Assembly (NCBI RefSeq): GCF_000296215.2
Contig: NZ_CP013949.1
Location: 2,163,501-2,227,500, forward strand
Length of the DNA stretch: 64,000 nucleotides
Direction of reading: 5' to 3'
Origin: Bradyrhizobium sp. CCGE-LA001
GTDB lineage: Bacteria; Pseudomonadota; Alphaproteobacteria; Rhizobiales; Xanthobacteraceae
Part shown: positions 25,724 to 33,883 of the stretch, in pieces
How positions within the stretch are numbered: position 1 is the stretch's first letter
How the letters are laid out: every line of letters begins with the position of its first letter
The notes under the pieces: generated by a model
Told to the model about the DNA's origin: nothing
Databases searched by the model: none
Seen by the model: only the letters and a program-made list of their open reading frames with translations
Position numbers and translations under genes: made by a program

Positions 25724-25751
25724 AAAATGCCGGCCTTTGGGCCGGCATTTT
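25724..25751 (+). terminator. hairpin between tctA and tctC
   Basis: A perfect 12-base stem (AAAATGCCGGCC/GGCCGGCATTTT) with a TTTG loop ends in T residues and lies 25 bases before the tctC start. It could stop part of the transcripts or protect a processed end, setting receptor and channel at different levels. Confidence 0.85.
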
Positions 25752-25775
25752 GTTTGTGGCCAAAGGGGAAACGTC

Positions 25776-26756
25776 ATGACCTTCATTCGCGCGCTCACGG
25801 GCGCATGTGCCGCAGCGTTCGCATCGCTGTGCACCTTCATCGCGCCGGTCGAGGCGCAAACCTACCCGACGCGCAGCATCACCATGATCGTGCCGTTCGC
25901 GGCCGGCGGACCGACTGACGTGATCTCGCGCATCGTCACCGGGCACATGGCGCAGACGCTTGGGCAGAGCATCATCATCGAGAACGTGGTCGGCGCCGGC
26001 GGCACCACCGCCACGACGCGCGCCGCGCGTGCGGCCAATGACGGCTATACGCTCATCACCGGGCATATGGGCACGCATGCCGCTTCGGTGCCGCTCTATC
26101 CGAAGCTTGCCTATCATCCCGAGAAGGACTTCGAGCCGATCGCGCTGCTGGCGGGCACGCCGATCCTGATCCTGGCGCGCAAGGACTTTCCGCCGAAGGA
26201 CCTCAAGGAGTTCGTCGCCTATGTGAAGGCGAACGCCGAGAAGGTGAATGCCGCGCATGCCGGCGTCGGCTCGGTCTCGCACGTCTCGTGCGAGCTGCTG
26301 CACTCCATCCTCGACATCAAGCCGGTCGGCGTGCCCTTCAACGGCACTGGTCCCGCGATGAATGCGCTGGTGGCGGGCCAGGTAGACTACATGTGCGACC
26401 AGATCGTCAACGCCGTCCCGCAGATCAATGCCGGCACCATCAAGGCCTATGCGATCGCGACGGCCGAGCGCAATCCGTCGCTGCCGAACGTGCCGACGAC
26501 GGCGGAAGCCGGCTTGCCAGCCTTCCAGGCCCAAGCCTGGAACGCGATATTCGCCCCGAAGGGAACTTCGCCTGCGATCATCGCGAGCCTGAACGCTGCC
26601 GCCATCAAGGCGCTCGACGACGAGACTGTGAAGAAGCGCCTGCTCGAACTCGGCAGTGTCATTCCGAGCCCGAAGGACCGCACGCCGGAGGCGCTGGCGG
26701 CCCTGGTCAAGGGCGAGATCGCGAAGTGGAGCCCGGTGCTCAAGCCGGCAACTTAA
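25776..26756 (+). CDS. tctC: periplasmic substrate receptor of the tripartite transporter (Bug/TctC)
   Basis: 326 residues. A signal peptide ends at VEAQ, followed by the Bug-family start YPTRSITMIVPFAAGGPTDV and the conserved ENVVGAGGTTATTRAARA. It binds a small acid in the periplasm and delivers it to TctAB. AGGGGAA lies before ATG 25776, which I chose over an upstream start that would overlap the hairpin. A hairpin at 26781-26807 follows the gene. It is the third gene of the tct cluster. Confidence 0.93.
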   Translation: MTFIRALTGACAAAFASLCTFIAPVEAQTYPTRSITMIVPFAAGGPTDVISRIVTGHMAQTLGQSIIIENVVGAGGTTATTRAARAANDGYTLITGHMGTHAASVPLYPKLAYHPEKDFEPIALLAGTPILILARKDFPPKDLKEFVAYVKANAEKVNAAHAGVGSVSHVSCELLHSILDIKPVGVPFNGTGPAMNALVAGQVDYMCDQIVNAVPQINAGTIKAYAIATAERNPSLPNVPTTAEAGLPAFQAQAWNAIFAPKGTSPAIIASLNAAAIKALDDETVKKRLLELGSVIPSPKDRTPEALAALVKGEIAKWSPVLKPAT

Positions 26757-26780
26757 TCAACCGGATCAAGTTGATAGGTG

Positions 26781-26807
26781 AGGGGCGGGACGATGAGTTC
26801 CGCCCCT
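26781..26807 (+). terminator. terminator-like hairpin after tctC
   Basis: AGGGGCGG and CCGCCCCT form an 8-base stem with an 11-base loop, followed by TGTCGTTTG. The T run is broken, so it is a moderate terminator. A TATAAT at 26842-26847 after it may belong to the thyA promoter. Confidence 0.6.
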
Positions 26808-26943
26808 TGTCGTTTGCACCGGGAAGACTCACTTTTCCGGGTATAATCGGTGAAGACAGCGAATCGCTGCTGTCGTCGCGCTGGGGGCGCCGTTAAGTTC
26901 ACCGCCTCCCCAAAGGCTGCCGTCTTCCTAAGGTTTTTGGCAC

Positions 26944-27738
26944 ATGCACCAGTATCAGGACCTGCTCGAGCGGATTCTTTCAGACGGCGCCGAGAAGACC
27001 GACCGGACCGGCACCGGCACGCTGTCGGTATTCGGCCATCAGATGCGCTTCAATCTGTCGGCCGGCTTTCCGATGCTGACCACCAAGCGGCTGCCGCTGA
27101 AGGCGATCGTGCACGAGCTGCTCTGGTTCCTGAAGGGCGACACCAACATCAAATATCTGCGCGACAACGGCGTCACCATCTGGGACGAATGGGCCGACGC
27201 CAATGGCGATCTCGGCCCGGTCTACGGCCATCAATGGCGCTCCTGGCCCGCGCCTGACGGACGCAGCATCGACCAGATCGCGAACGTGGTCGACATGATC
27301 AAGCGCAATCCGGACTCGCGCCGCCTGATCGTCTCGGCCTGGAATCCGGCCGAAGTCGACAAGATGGCGCTGCCGCCGTGCCATTGCCTGTTCCAGTTCT
27401 ACGTGGCGAACGGCAAGCTGTCGTGTCAGCTTTATCAGCGCTCGGCGGACGTGTTCCTCGGCGTGCCCTTCAACATCGCCTCCTATTCGCTGCTGACGAT
27501 GATGGTCGCGCAGGTCACCGGCCTGAAGCCCGGAGACTTCGTGCATTCGTTCGGCGACACCCATCTTTATTCCAATCATCTGGAGCAGGCCAAGCTCCAG
27601 CTCACCCGCGCGCCGCGCGCGCTGCCGGTCATGCGCATCAACCCCGATGTGAAGGACATCTTCTCCTTCCGTTACGAGGATTTCGAGCTCGTCGGTTACG
27701 ACCCGCATCCGCATATCAAGGCGGAAGTCGCGGTCTAG
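26944..27738 (+). CDS. thyA: thymidylate synthase
   Basis: 264 residues, the same length as the E. coli enzyme. It methylates dUMP to dTMP using methylene-tetrahydrofolate and releases dihydrofolate. The catalytic cysteine is Cys146 in ALPPCHCLFQFYV; the dUMP-binding RRLIVSAWNP and QRSADVFLGVPFNIASYSLL are intact, as is the folate-site C-terminus HPHIKAEVAV. It heads thyA-GNAT-folA: the next gene starts six bases after its stop, and folA, which recycles the dihydrofolate, follows. No strong ribosome site is visible. Confidence 0.98.
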   Translation: MHQYQDLLERILSDGAEKTDRTGTGTLSVFGHQMRFNLSAGFPMLTTKRLPLKAIVHELLWFLKGDTNIKYLRDNGVTIWDEWADANGDLGPVYGHQWRSWPAPDGRSIDQIANVVDMIKRNPDSRRLIVSAWNPAEVDKMALPPCHCLFQFYVANGKLSCQLYQRSADVFLGVPFNIASYSLLTMMVAQVTGLKPGDFVHSFGDTHLYSNHLEQAKLQLTRAPRALPVMRINPDVKDIFSFRYEDFELVGYDPHPHIKAEVAV

Positions 27739-27744
27739 CAGCCC

Positions 27745-28230
27745 ATGTCGCTCAAGATCCGCCGCGCGCGTCCGGGCGAAGCCGGGCTTGTTCTGGCTTT
27801 CATCCACGAACTTGCCGAATACGAAAAGCTCTCGCATGAGGTCGAGGCGACCGAGGCGATGATTGCCGACGCGCTGTTCGGCGAGAGGCCGCAGCTCCAT
27901 TGCGCGGTCGCCGAGTGGAACGGCGAGGCGGTCGGCTTCGCGGTGTGGTTCGTGAATTTCTCGACCTTCAGCGGCCGCCACGGCATCTATCTCGAAGATC
28001 TGTATGTGCGGCCGTCGCATCGGGGCAGGGGCCTCGGCAAGGCGCTGCTGGTGTATCTTGCCAAGGAATGCGTCGACAACGGCTGGTCACGCCTGCAATG
28101 GGCGGTGCTCGACTGGAACGCGCCGTCGATCGCGTTCTACAAATCGCTTGGCGCCGTCATGATGGACGATTGGACGCTATGCCGCGTCACGGGGCCGGCG
28201 CTGACGCGGCTTGCCGGGAGCGCGTCCTGA
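27745..28230 (+). CDS. GNAT-family N-acetyltransferase
   Basis: 161 residues with the GNAT fold: strand IRRARPGEAGLVLAFIHELA, the motif A region LEDLYVRPSHRGRGLGKALLVYLA (R-G-x-G-x-A for acetyl-CoA), and NAPSIAFYKSLGAVMMDDW near the end. It resembles the diamine/spermidine-type subgroup, but the substrate is not proven. It sits between thyA and folA, six bases after thyA, and its TGA shares a base with the folA ATG, so it is translated with the folate genes without an obvious functional link. Confidence 0.9.
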   Translation: MSLKIRRARPGEAGLVLAFIHELAEYEKLSHEVEATEAMIADALFGERPQLHCAVAEWNGEAVGFAVWFVNFSTFSGRHGIYLEDLYVRPSHRGRGLGKALLVYLAKECVDNGWSRLQWAVLDWNAPSIAFYKSLGAVMMDDWTLCRVTGPALTRLAGSAS

Positions 28231-28742
28231 TGGAGATCGTCTTCGTCGTCGCGATCGCGGAGAATGGCGTCATCGGCGCGGGCAATGCGATGCCGTGGCA
28301 ATTGAAGTCCGACCTGGCGCGCTTCAAGGCGCTGACCATTGGCAAGCCCGTGATCATGGGCCGCAAGACCTTCGAATCCCTGCCCCGCCGCCCGCTGCCG
28401 GGCCGCACCAACATAGTGATCACGCGCGATGCGGCCTATCGCGCCGCAGGCGCCATCGTCGCGACGTCGGCGGCGGATGCGGATGCGGTCGCGCGCGGCG
28501 ATGCCCTGCGGCGTTCGGCCACCGAGGTCGCGGTAATCGGCGGCGCCGAGATCTTCCGGCAATGGCTCGATCGCGCCGATCGCCTCGAAATCACCGAAGT
28601 GCATGCGCGACCTGACGGCGACACGCATTTCGACATCGACAAGGCGGAGTGGGATGAGGTGGCACGCATCCGTCATCCTGCCGGCCCCGACGACAGCGCT
28701 GGCTTCTCCTATGTGACATATCGTCGGCGGCGCGGCCATTAA
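28230..28742 (+). CDS. folA: dihydrofolate reductase
   Basis: 170 residues. It reduces dihydrofolate to tetrahydrofolate with NADPH, closing the cycle opened by thyA. Motifs: FVVAIAENGVIGAGNAMPWQLKSDL at the start, KPVIMGRKTFESLPRRPLPGRTNIVITR for NADPH binding, and VIGGAEIF. The acidic active-site residue is the Asp in KSDLARF. The TGATG overlap with the acetyltransferase gene fixes the start. This is the last gene of the unit; hflK follows under its own promoter. Confidence 0.96.
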   Translation: MEIVFVVAIAENGVIGAGNAMPWQLKSDLARFKALTIGKPVIMGRKTFESLPRRPLPGRTNIVITRDAAYRAAGAIVATSAADADAVARGDALRRSATEVAVIGGAEIFRQWLDRADRLEITEVHARPDGDTHFDIDKAEWDEVARIRHPAGPDDSAGFSYVTYRRRRGH

Positions 28743-28811
28743 CCGCTTTCTTCAATGTTTACATTGACTTTTTCCTGCCTGAGCATAGCTCGAAAGACGG
28801 TCAGGGCTGCG

Positions 28812-28840
28812 TTGTAAGGGACTTGCCTGTCCCCTATAAA
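28812..28840 (+). promoter_or_regulatory. candidate hflKC promoter
   Basis: TTGTAA (28812-28817), a 17-base spacer and TATAAA (28835-28840) lie 55 bases before the hflK ATG. Good match to a vegetative promoter; inferred. Confidence 0.6.
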
Positions 28841-28895
28841 GCCGGACCGGACAAAGCGGGCGGGGGCAATTCCACCCTGCCGAGGAGAGCGTCGA

Positions 28896-30038
28896 ATGCC
28901 GTGGAAGAATCAGGGCGGTGGCCCATGGGGCTCGGGTCCAAAGGGACCATGGGGCTCAGGCCCGCAACCGGTCGGGCCGAGGCCGCCCGATCTGGAAGAC
29001 CTTCTGCGACGCGGCCAGGACCGCCTCCAGCAGATCATGCCGGGCGGCTATTTCTCCGGCATCGGCATCACGCTGATCATCCTGCTCATCATCGTGTTCT
29101 GGCTGCTGTCGGGCTTCTTCCGCGTGCAATCCGAAGAGCGCGGCGTCGTGCTGCGCTTCGGCAAGCATGTCCGCACCGTGGATCCGGGCCTCAATTATCA
29201 TCTGCCCTATCCGATCGAGACCGTGCTGCTGCCGAAGGCGCTGCGCGTCAACACCACCTCCATCGGCATGACGCTGATCGACGATCCGGCGCGGCGCGGC
29301 CGCTCCATTCGTGACGTGCCGGAAGAGAGCCTGATGCTCACCGGTGACGAGAACATCGTCGACGTCGACTTCACCGTGCTGTGGCGCATCAAGCCCGACG
29401 CCGGCGGCGTCGGCGCCTTCCTCTTCAACATCCAGAACCCCGAAGGCACCGTGAAGGCGGTCTCCGAAAGCGCGATGCGCGAGGTGATCGGCCGTTCGCA
29501 AATTCAGCCGATCCTGACCGGCGCCCGCAACACCATCGAGCAGGGCGTGCAGGAGCTGATCCAGAGGACGCTGGACAGCTATGGCGCGGGCATCCTCATC
29601 ACCCAGGTGCAGATGCAGAAGGTCGACCCGCCGGCGCAGGTGATCGACGCCTTCCGCGACGTGCAGGCGGCTCGCGCCAATCAGGAGCAGCTGCAGAACG
29701 AAGCGCAGACCTACGCCAATCAGGTCATACCGCAGGCGCGCGGACGTGCGGCGAAGATCCAGCAGGACGCCGAAGGCTACAAGGAGCAGGCGGTGGCCGA
29801 GGCCAAGGGCCAGAGCGCGCGCTTCCTGAAGATTTACGACGAATACAAGAAGGCACCCGACGTGACGCGTGAACGGATCTATCTGGAGACGATGGAGCGC
29901 GTGCTCGGCGGCGCCGACAAGCTCGTCTATGACGGCGGCCCCAACGGCCAGGGCGTCGTGCCCTATCTGCCGCTGCCCGAACTGGCGCCCAAGCGGCAGC
30001 CTACGGCCGGTCCGCAGTCGAGCGGAGGCAGCCGATGA
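28896..30038 (+). CDS. hflK: FtsH protease modulator HflK
   Basis: 380 residues. A Gly/Pro-rich cytoplasmic start (GGGPWGSGPKGPWGSGPQ), one membrane segment (GIGITLIILLIIVFWLLSGF, about residues 55-75), then a periplasmic SPFH/band-7 domain (EERGVVLRFGKHVRTVDPGLNYHLPYPIE) and a long helical region. It forms a ring-like complex with HflC around the FtsH membrane protease and restrains it. GAGGAG precedes the ATG. It overlaps hflC by four bases. Confidence 0.96.
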   Translation: MPWKNQGGGPWGSGPKGPWGSGPQPVGPRPPDLEDLLRRGQDRLQQIMPGGYFSGIGITLIILLIIVFWLLSGFFRVQSEERGVVLRFGKHVRTVDPGLNYHLPYPIETVLLPKALRVNTTSIGMTLIDDPARRGRSIRDVPEESLMLTGDENIVDVDFTVLWRIKPDAGGVGAFLFNIQNPEGTVKAVSESAMREVIGRSQIQPILTGARNTIEQGVQELIQRTLDSYGAGILITQVQMQKVDPPAQVIDAFRDVQAARANQEQLQNEAQTYANQVIPQARGRAAKIQQDAEGYKEQAVAEAKGQSARFLKIYDEYKKAPDVTRERIYLETMERVLGGADKLVYDGGPNGQGVVPYLPLPELAPKRQPTAGPQSSGGSR

Positions 30039-30931
30039 GGTCTCCGGTCACAGGTTTCGTCACGCTGCTCGGGCTCCTGCTCGTTGTGATCGTCGGCTAC
30101 ATGTCGCTGTTCACGGTGCAGCAGACCGAGCAGACCATCGTGCTCCAGTTCGGCAAGCCCGTCGACGTCGTTACCGATCCCGGCCTGCATTTCAAGGCGC
30201 CGTGGAATTCGGTGATCAACATCGACAAGCGCATACTCGATCTGGAGAACCCGTCACAGGAAGCGATCGCCTCCGATCAGAAGCGGCTTGTGGTCGATGC
30301 CTTCGCGCGCTACCGCATCAAGGACGCTCTGCGCTTCTATCAGAGCGTCGGCTCGATCCAGGCAGCTAACATTCAGTTGACCACGCTCCTGAACGCGGCG
30401 CTGCGCCGTGTGCTCGGCGAGGTCACCTTCATCAACGTGGTGCGCGACGACCGCGAGAAGCTGATGCTGCGTATCCGCGACCAGCTCGATCGCGAGGCCG
30501 ACGGTTATGGCATCCAGGTGGTCGACGTCCGGATCCGGCGCGCCGATCTGCCCGAGCAGAACAGCCAGGCGGTCTACCTGCGCATGAAGACCGAACGCGA
30601 GCGGGAAGCTGCCGAATTCCGTGCGCAGGGCGGCCAGAAGGCCCAGGAGATCAAGTCCAGGGCGGACCGCGAGGCGACCGTGATCATCGCGGAAGCCAAT
30701 TCGCAGGCCGACCAGACCCGGGGTGCGGGCGATGCCGAGCGCAACCGCCTGTTCGCCGAAGCCTACAGCAAGGATGCCGACTTCTTCGCCTTCTACCGCT
30801 CGATGACGGCCTACGAGAACGGGCTGCGCTCCAGCGACACCCGCTTCCTGCTGCGGCCGGACTCGGATTTCTTCCGGTATTTCGGCAACCCCGCCGGCAG
30901 GGCGGCGGCCGAGGCGTCGGCCAAACCGTAA
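30035..30931 (+). CDS. hflC: FtsH protease modulator HflC
   Basis: 298 residues. An N-terminal membrane segment (FVTLLGLLLVVIVGYMSLFTV) is followed by a band-7 domain (QQTEQTIVLQFGKPVDVVTDPGLHFKAPW) and a coiled helical region (KTEREREAAEFRAQGGQKAQEIKSRADREATVI) as in E. coli HflC. It is the partner of HflK; translational coupling through ATGA gives equal dosage. It ends with the typical FYRSMTAYENGL and RFLLRPDSDFFRYF. A hairpin follows. Confidence 0.96.
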   Translation: MRSPVTGFVTLLGLLLVVIVGYMSLFTVQQTEQTIVLQFGKPVDVVTDPGLHFKAPWNSVINIDKRILDLENPSQEAIASDQKRLVVDAFARYRIKDALRFYQSVGSIQAANIQLTTLLNAALRRVLGEVTFINVVRDDREKLMLRIRDQLDREADGYGIQVVDVRIRRADLPEQNSQAVYLRMKTEREREAAEFRAQGGQKAQEIKSRADREATVIIAEANSQADQTRGAGDAERNRLFAEAYSKDADFFAFYRSMTAYENGLRSSDTRFLLRPDSDFFRYFGNPAGRAAAEASAKP

Positions 30932-30939
30932 GCCAGACG

Positions 30940-30965
30940 AGGGCGGTCCCTTTGGCCGCCCTTTG
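30940..30965 (+). terminator. terminator-like hairpin after hflC
   Basis: AGGGCGG/CCGCCCT make a 7-base stem with a 9-base loop, followed by TTTG. It lies 9 bases after the hflC stop and may end part of the transcripts before the DUF2065 gene. Confidence 0.65.
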
Positions 30966-31002
30966 TCCACACAAGAACAGCACAGCGGGAGGTTCCAATC
31001 CG

Positions 31003-31209
31003 ATGAGGTCCATTGCGTTCGCCGACTTCCTCATCGGCCTGGGCATCCTGTTCGTGCTGGAAGGCTTGATGTTCGCGGCAAGTCCGAACTGGATGCGCAA
31101 GGCGATGAAGAGCGCCATCGCCACGCCGGACAACATCCTGCGGGCAGTCGGGATCTGCTCTGCCGTGGCCGGCCTGATCCTGATCTGGGTTATGCGGCGC
31201 CCCGTTTAG
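31003..31209 (+). CDS. DUF2065 family small membrane protein
   Basis: 68 residues with two membrane helices (FADFLIGLGILFVLEGLMFAA and ILRAVGICSAVAGLILIWVM) and the conserved loop SPNWMRKAMKSAIATPDNILR of the DUF2065/YjeT family. Function unknown. GGGAGG lies about ten bases before ATG 31003; upstream extension of the frame is unlikely because it would run into the hflC terminator. In enterobacteria the yjeT homologue also lies next to hflKC. Confidence 0.9.
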   Translation: MRSIAFADFLIGLGILFVLEGLMFAASPNWMRKAMKSAIATPDNILRAVGICSAVAGLILIWVMRRPV

Positions 31210-31352
31210 GCATCGTCCCAACGCCAAAGTGAAGGCGGACGACCGGTTTTCGCCGTATTGTCGGGGTCTTGAGGCCCGTTAAGCTCCGCGCTTGCGCCGT
31301 CCCCCCGTTCGAGCGCAGTCTGGCGCCAAATTCCTATTCTCTGGAGATCACA

Positions 31353-32858
31353 ATGACCGCTGCCACCATTGCCCCGTCCCGCTTGCGCCATTGGGTGCGA
31401 ACCGGGCTGGCCGCGCTCGCCATTGGTGCTTTCGGCGCATTCGGCACGCCGGCTCAGGCGCGTGGGCCGGACGGCATCGCCGACGTCGCCGAGAAGGTGA
31501 TCGACGCGGTCGTCAACATCTCCACCTCGCAGAACGTCGAGGCCAAGGGCGGCGGCGGCAACACCATGCCGCAATTGCCGCCCGGCTCGCCCTTCGAAGA
31601 GTTTTTCGACGATTTCTTCAAGAACCGCAGGGGGCCCGGCGGCGGCAGCAAGGGCGGCGAGAACAGCCCGCCGCGCAAGACCAACTCGCTCGGAAGCGGC
31701 TTCATCATCGACACCGCAGGCGTGGTCGTCACCAACAACCACGTCATTGCCGACGCCGACGAGATCCACGTCATCCTCAACGACGGCACCAAGATCAAGG
31801 CCGAACTGGTCGGCGTCGACAAGAAGACCGACCTCGCCGTGCTGAAGATCAAGCCGCCGAAGCCGCTGGTGGCGGTGAAGTTCGGCGACTCCGACAAGCT
31901 GCGCCTCGGCGATTGGGTGGTCGCGATCGGCAATCCCTTCAGCCTCGGCGGCACGGTGACGGCCGGCATCGTCTCGGCCAAGAACCGCGACATCTCCTCG
32001 GGGCCATATGACAGCTACATCCAGACCGACGCGTCCATCAATCGCGGCAATTCCGGCGGACCGCTGTTCAACCTCGACGGCGACGTTATCGGCGTCAACA
32101 CGCTGATCATCTCGCCCTCCGGCGGCTCCATCGGCATCGGCTTCGCCGTGCCGTCGAAGACGGTGGTGGGCGTCGTCGACCAGCTCCGGCAGTTCGGCGA
32201 GCTGCGCCGCGGCTGGCTCGGGGTGCGCATCCAGAGCGTCACCGACGAGATCGCCGAGAGCCTCAACATCAAGCCGGCGCGCGGTGCGTTGGTGGCGGGC
32301 ATCGACGATAAGGGTCCGGCGAAGCCGGCCGGCATCGAGCCCGGTGACGTCGTCGTCAAGTTCGACGGCAAGGACGTCAAGGATCCGAAAGATCTGTCCC
32401 GCGTCGTCGCCGACACCGCGGTCGGCAAGGAGGTCGACGTCGTCATCATCCGCAAGGGCCAGGAGCAGACCAAGAAGGTCACCCTCGGCCGCCTGCAGGA
32501 TCCCGAAAAGGTGCAGGCCGCGGTGAAGACCGACGAGCCCGCGCCCGAGAAGCCGGTGACGCAGAAGGCACTCGGCCTCGATCTGGCGACGCTGAGCAAG
32601 GATCTGCGCACGCGCTACAAGATCAAGGAGAGCGTCAAGGGCGTGGTCGTCACCAATGTCGACGCCAATTCCGACGCCGCCGAGAAGCGTCTCTCCGCCG
32701 GCGATGTCATCGTCGAGGTGGCGCAGGAGGCGGTGTCGAGCGGTGCCGAGATCCAGAAACGGGTCGACCAGCTCAAGAAGGACGGCAAGAAATCGGTGCT
32801 GCTGCTGGTCTCCAACGCCGACGGCGAGCTGCGGTTTGTCGCGCTGAGCGTGCAGTAG
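31353..32858 (+). CDS. periplasmic Do-family serine protease
   Basis: 501 residues from ATG 31353 (CTGGAGA upstream). A signal peptide (LAALAIGAFGAFGTPAQA) leads to a DegP/MucD-type trypsin domain with triad His130 (TNNHVI), Asp160 (KKTDLAVLKI) and Ser234 (NRGNSGGPL), followed by two PDZ domains (about 265-350 and 395-490). The family degrades or refolds damaged envelope proteins. It is transcribed the same way as hflKC and DUF2065, making a small envelope quality-control group. A palindromic repeat lies between it and the converging serB. Confidence 0.96.
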   Translation: MTAATIAPSRLRHWVRTGLAALAIGAFGAFGTPAQARGPDGIADVAEKVIDAVVNISTSQNVEAKGGGGNTMPQLPPGSPFEEFFDDFFKNRRGPGGGSKGGENSPPRKTNSLGSGFIIDTAGVVVTNNHVIADADEIHVILNDGTKIKAELVGVDKKTDLAVLKIKPPKPLVAVKFGDSDKLRLGDWVVAIGNPFSLGGTVTAGIVSAKNRDISSGPYDSYIQTDASINRGNSGGPLFNLDGDVIGVNTLIISPSGGSIGIGFAVPSKTVVGVVDQLRQFGELRRGWLGVRIQSVTDEIAESLNIKPARGALVAGIDDKGPAKPAGIEPGDVVVKFDGKDVKDPKDLSRVVADTAVGKEVDVVIIRKGQEQTKKVTLGRLQDPEKVQAAVKTDEPAPEKPVTQKALGLDLATLSKDLRTRYKIKESVKGVVVTNVDANSDAAEKRLSAGDVIVEVAQEAVSSGAEIQKRVDQLKKDGKKSVLLLVSNADGELRFVALSVQ

Positions 32859-32867
32859 GTGGCTTCT

Positions 32868-32956
32868 CGTCATGGCCGGGCTTGGCCCGGCCATCCACGC
32901 CTTTACGGCGCGGACCGAACAAGACGTGGATGCCCGGGGCAAGCCCGGGCATGACG
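32868..32956. repeat. 89-base dispersed palindromic element
   Basis: The outer arms are 17 bases (CGTCATGGCCGGGCTTG and CAAGCCCGGGCATGACG, one mismatch), with further GGCCGGG/CCCGGCC pairing inside and TCCACGCC...ACGTGGA within the loop. The arm sequence recurs at 8889-8918. It fills the gap between the converging protease and serB genes and could serve as a bidirectional transcript end. Confidence 0.88.
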
Positions 32957-32966
32957 AACTTGAGAG

Positions 32967-33872
32967 CTACGCCTCCACGAACTCGTCCCGCCGATATCCC
33001 TGCGCGTACAGAAGCGCGGTGAGATCGCCGTGATCGATCCGCGCCGCCGCGGCGGCCGCGACCGCGGGCTTGGCGTGATAGGCAACGCCCAGCCCCGCCG
33101 CCTGGATCATCGCGAGGTCATTGGCGCCATCGCCGACGACGATCGAGTCGAGGTCGTCGAGATCGAAGGATTCCATCAGATCAACCAGCGTTGCGAGCTT
33201 TGCGGCACGGCCGAGGATCGGCTCCTTCACCTCGCCGGTGAACTTGCCATCGCGCACGACGAGTTCGTTGGCGCGGTTTTCCTGGAAACCGATCTTCGCA
33301 GCGACCGCACTCGTGAACAGCGTGAAGCCGCCCGAGACGAGACAGGTGTAGGCGCCGTGCGCGCGCATGGTCGCGACCAGTGCGCGACCACCGGCGGTCA
33401 GCGTGATGCGTTTCTCCAGCACCTCGTCGACCGCGCTGGCGGGCAGGTCCTTGAGCAACGCCACGCGCTCGCGCAGCGCCGGCTCGAACTCGATCTCGCC
33501 GCGCATCGCGCGTTCGGTGATGGCGGCCACATGCGCCTTCACCCCGACGAAGTCGGCGAGCTCGTCGATGCATTCCTGGCCAATCATGGTGGAATCCATG
33601 TCGGCGAGAAAAAGCTTCTTGCGCCGGAAGCCGGCTGGCTGCACCACGATGTCGATGGGCAGGTCGCCGCGGATCTCGCGAAGGCGCTGCTCGATGGCGT
33701 GGCGGTCGCCTCCGAGGTTACTATTGGCGCCGAAGGGAATGTCGACCGCGACCCCGTCGAACAGCCAGTGCGCGGGCGCTGCCTGAGGCAGCACGGCGCG
33801 GGCGCCGTCGACGATGGTGGAGTCGAGCGCAGGATTGTCGGGATTGCAGATCAACGTGGCGACAAGGGACAT
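32967..33872 (-). CDS. serB: phosphoserine phosphatase
   Basis: 301 residues. HAD-superfamily catalytic motif DMDSTM (Asp91 nucleophile, Asp93), the middle motif VSGGFTLF and the C-terminal GDGANDLAM are all present; an ACT-like region of about 85 residues precedes them. It makes L-serine from phosphoserine, the last step of the pathway. It is divergent from miaA with only 11 bases between the two start codons, so promoter elements must reach into coding sequence. Confidence 0.97.
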   Translation of the reverse strand: MSLVATLICNPDNPALDSTIVDGARAVLPQAAPAHWLFDGVAVDIPFGANSNLGGDRHAIEQRLREIRGDLPIDIVVQPAGFRRKKLFLADMDSTMIGQECIDELADFVGVKAHVAAITERAMRGEIEFEPALRERVALLKDLPASAVDEVLEKRITLTAGGRALVATMRAHGAYTCLVSGGFTLFTSAVAAKIGFQENRANELVVRDGKFTGEVKEPILGRAAKLATLVDLMESFDLDDLDSIVVGDGANDLAMIQAAGLGVAYHAKPAVAAAAAARIDHGDLTALLYAQGYRRDEFVEA

Positions 33873-33883
33873 TTGAGGTTTTC

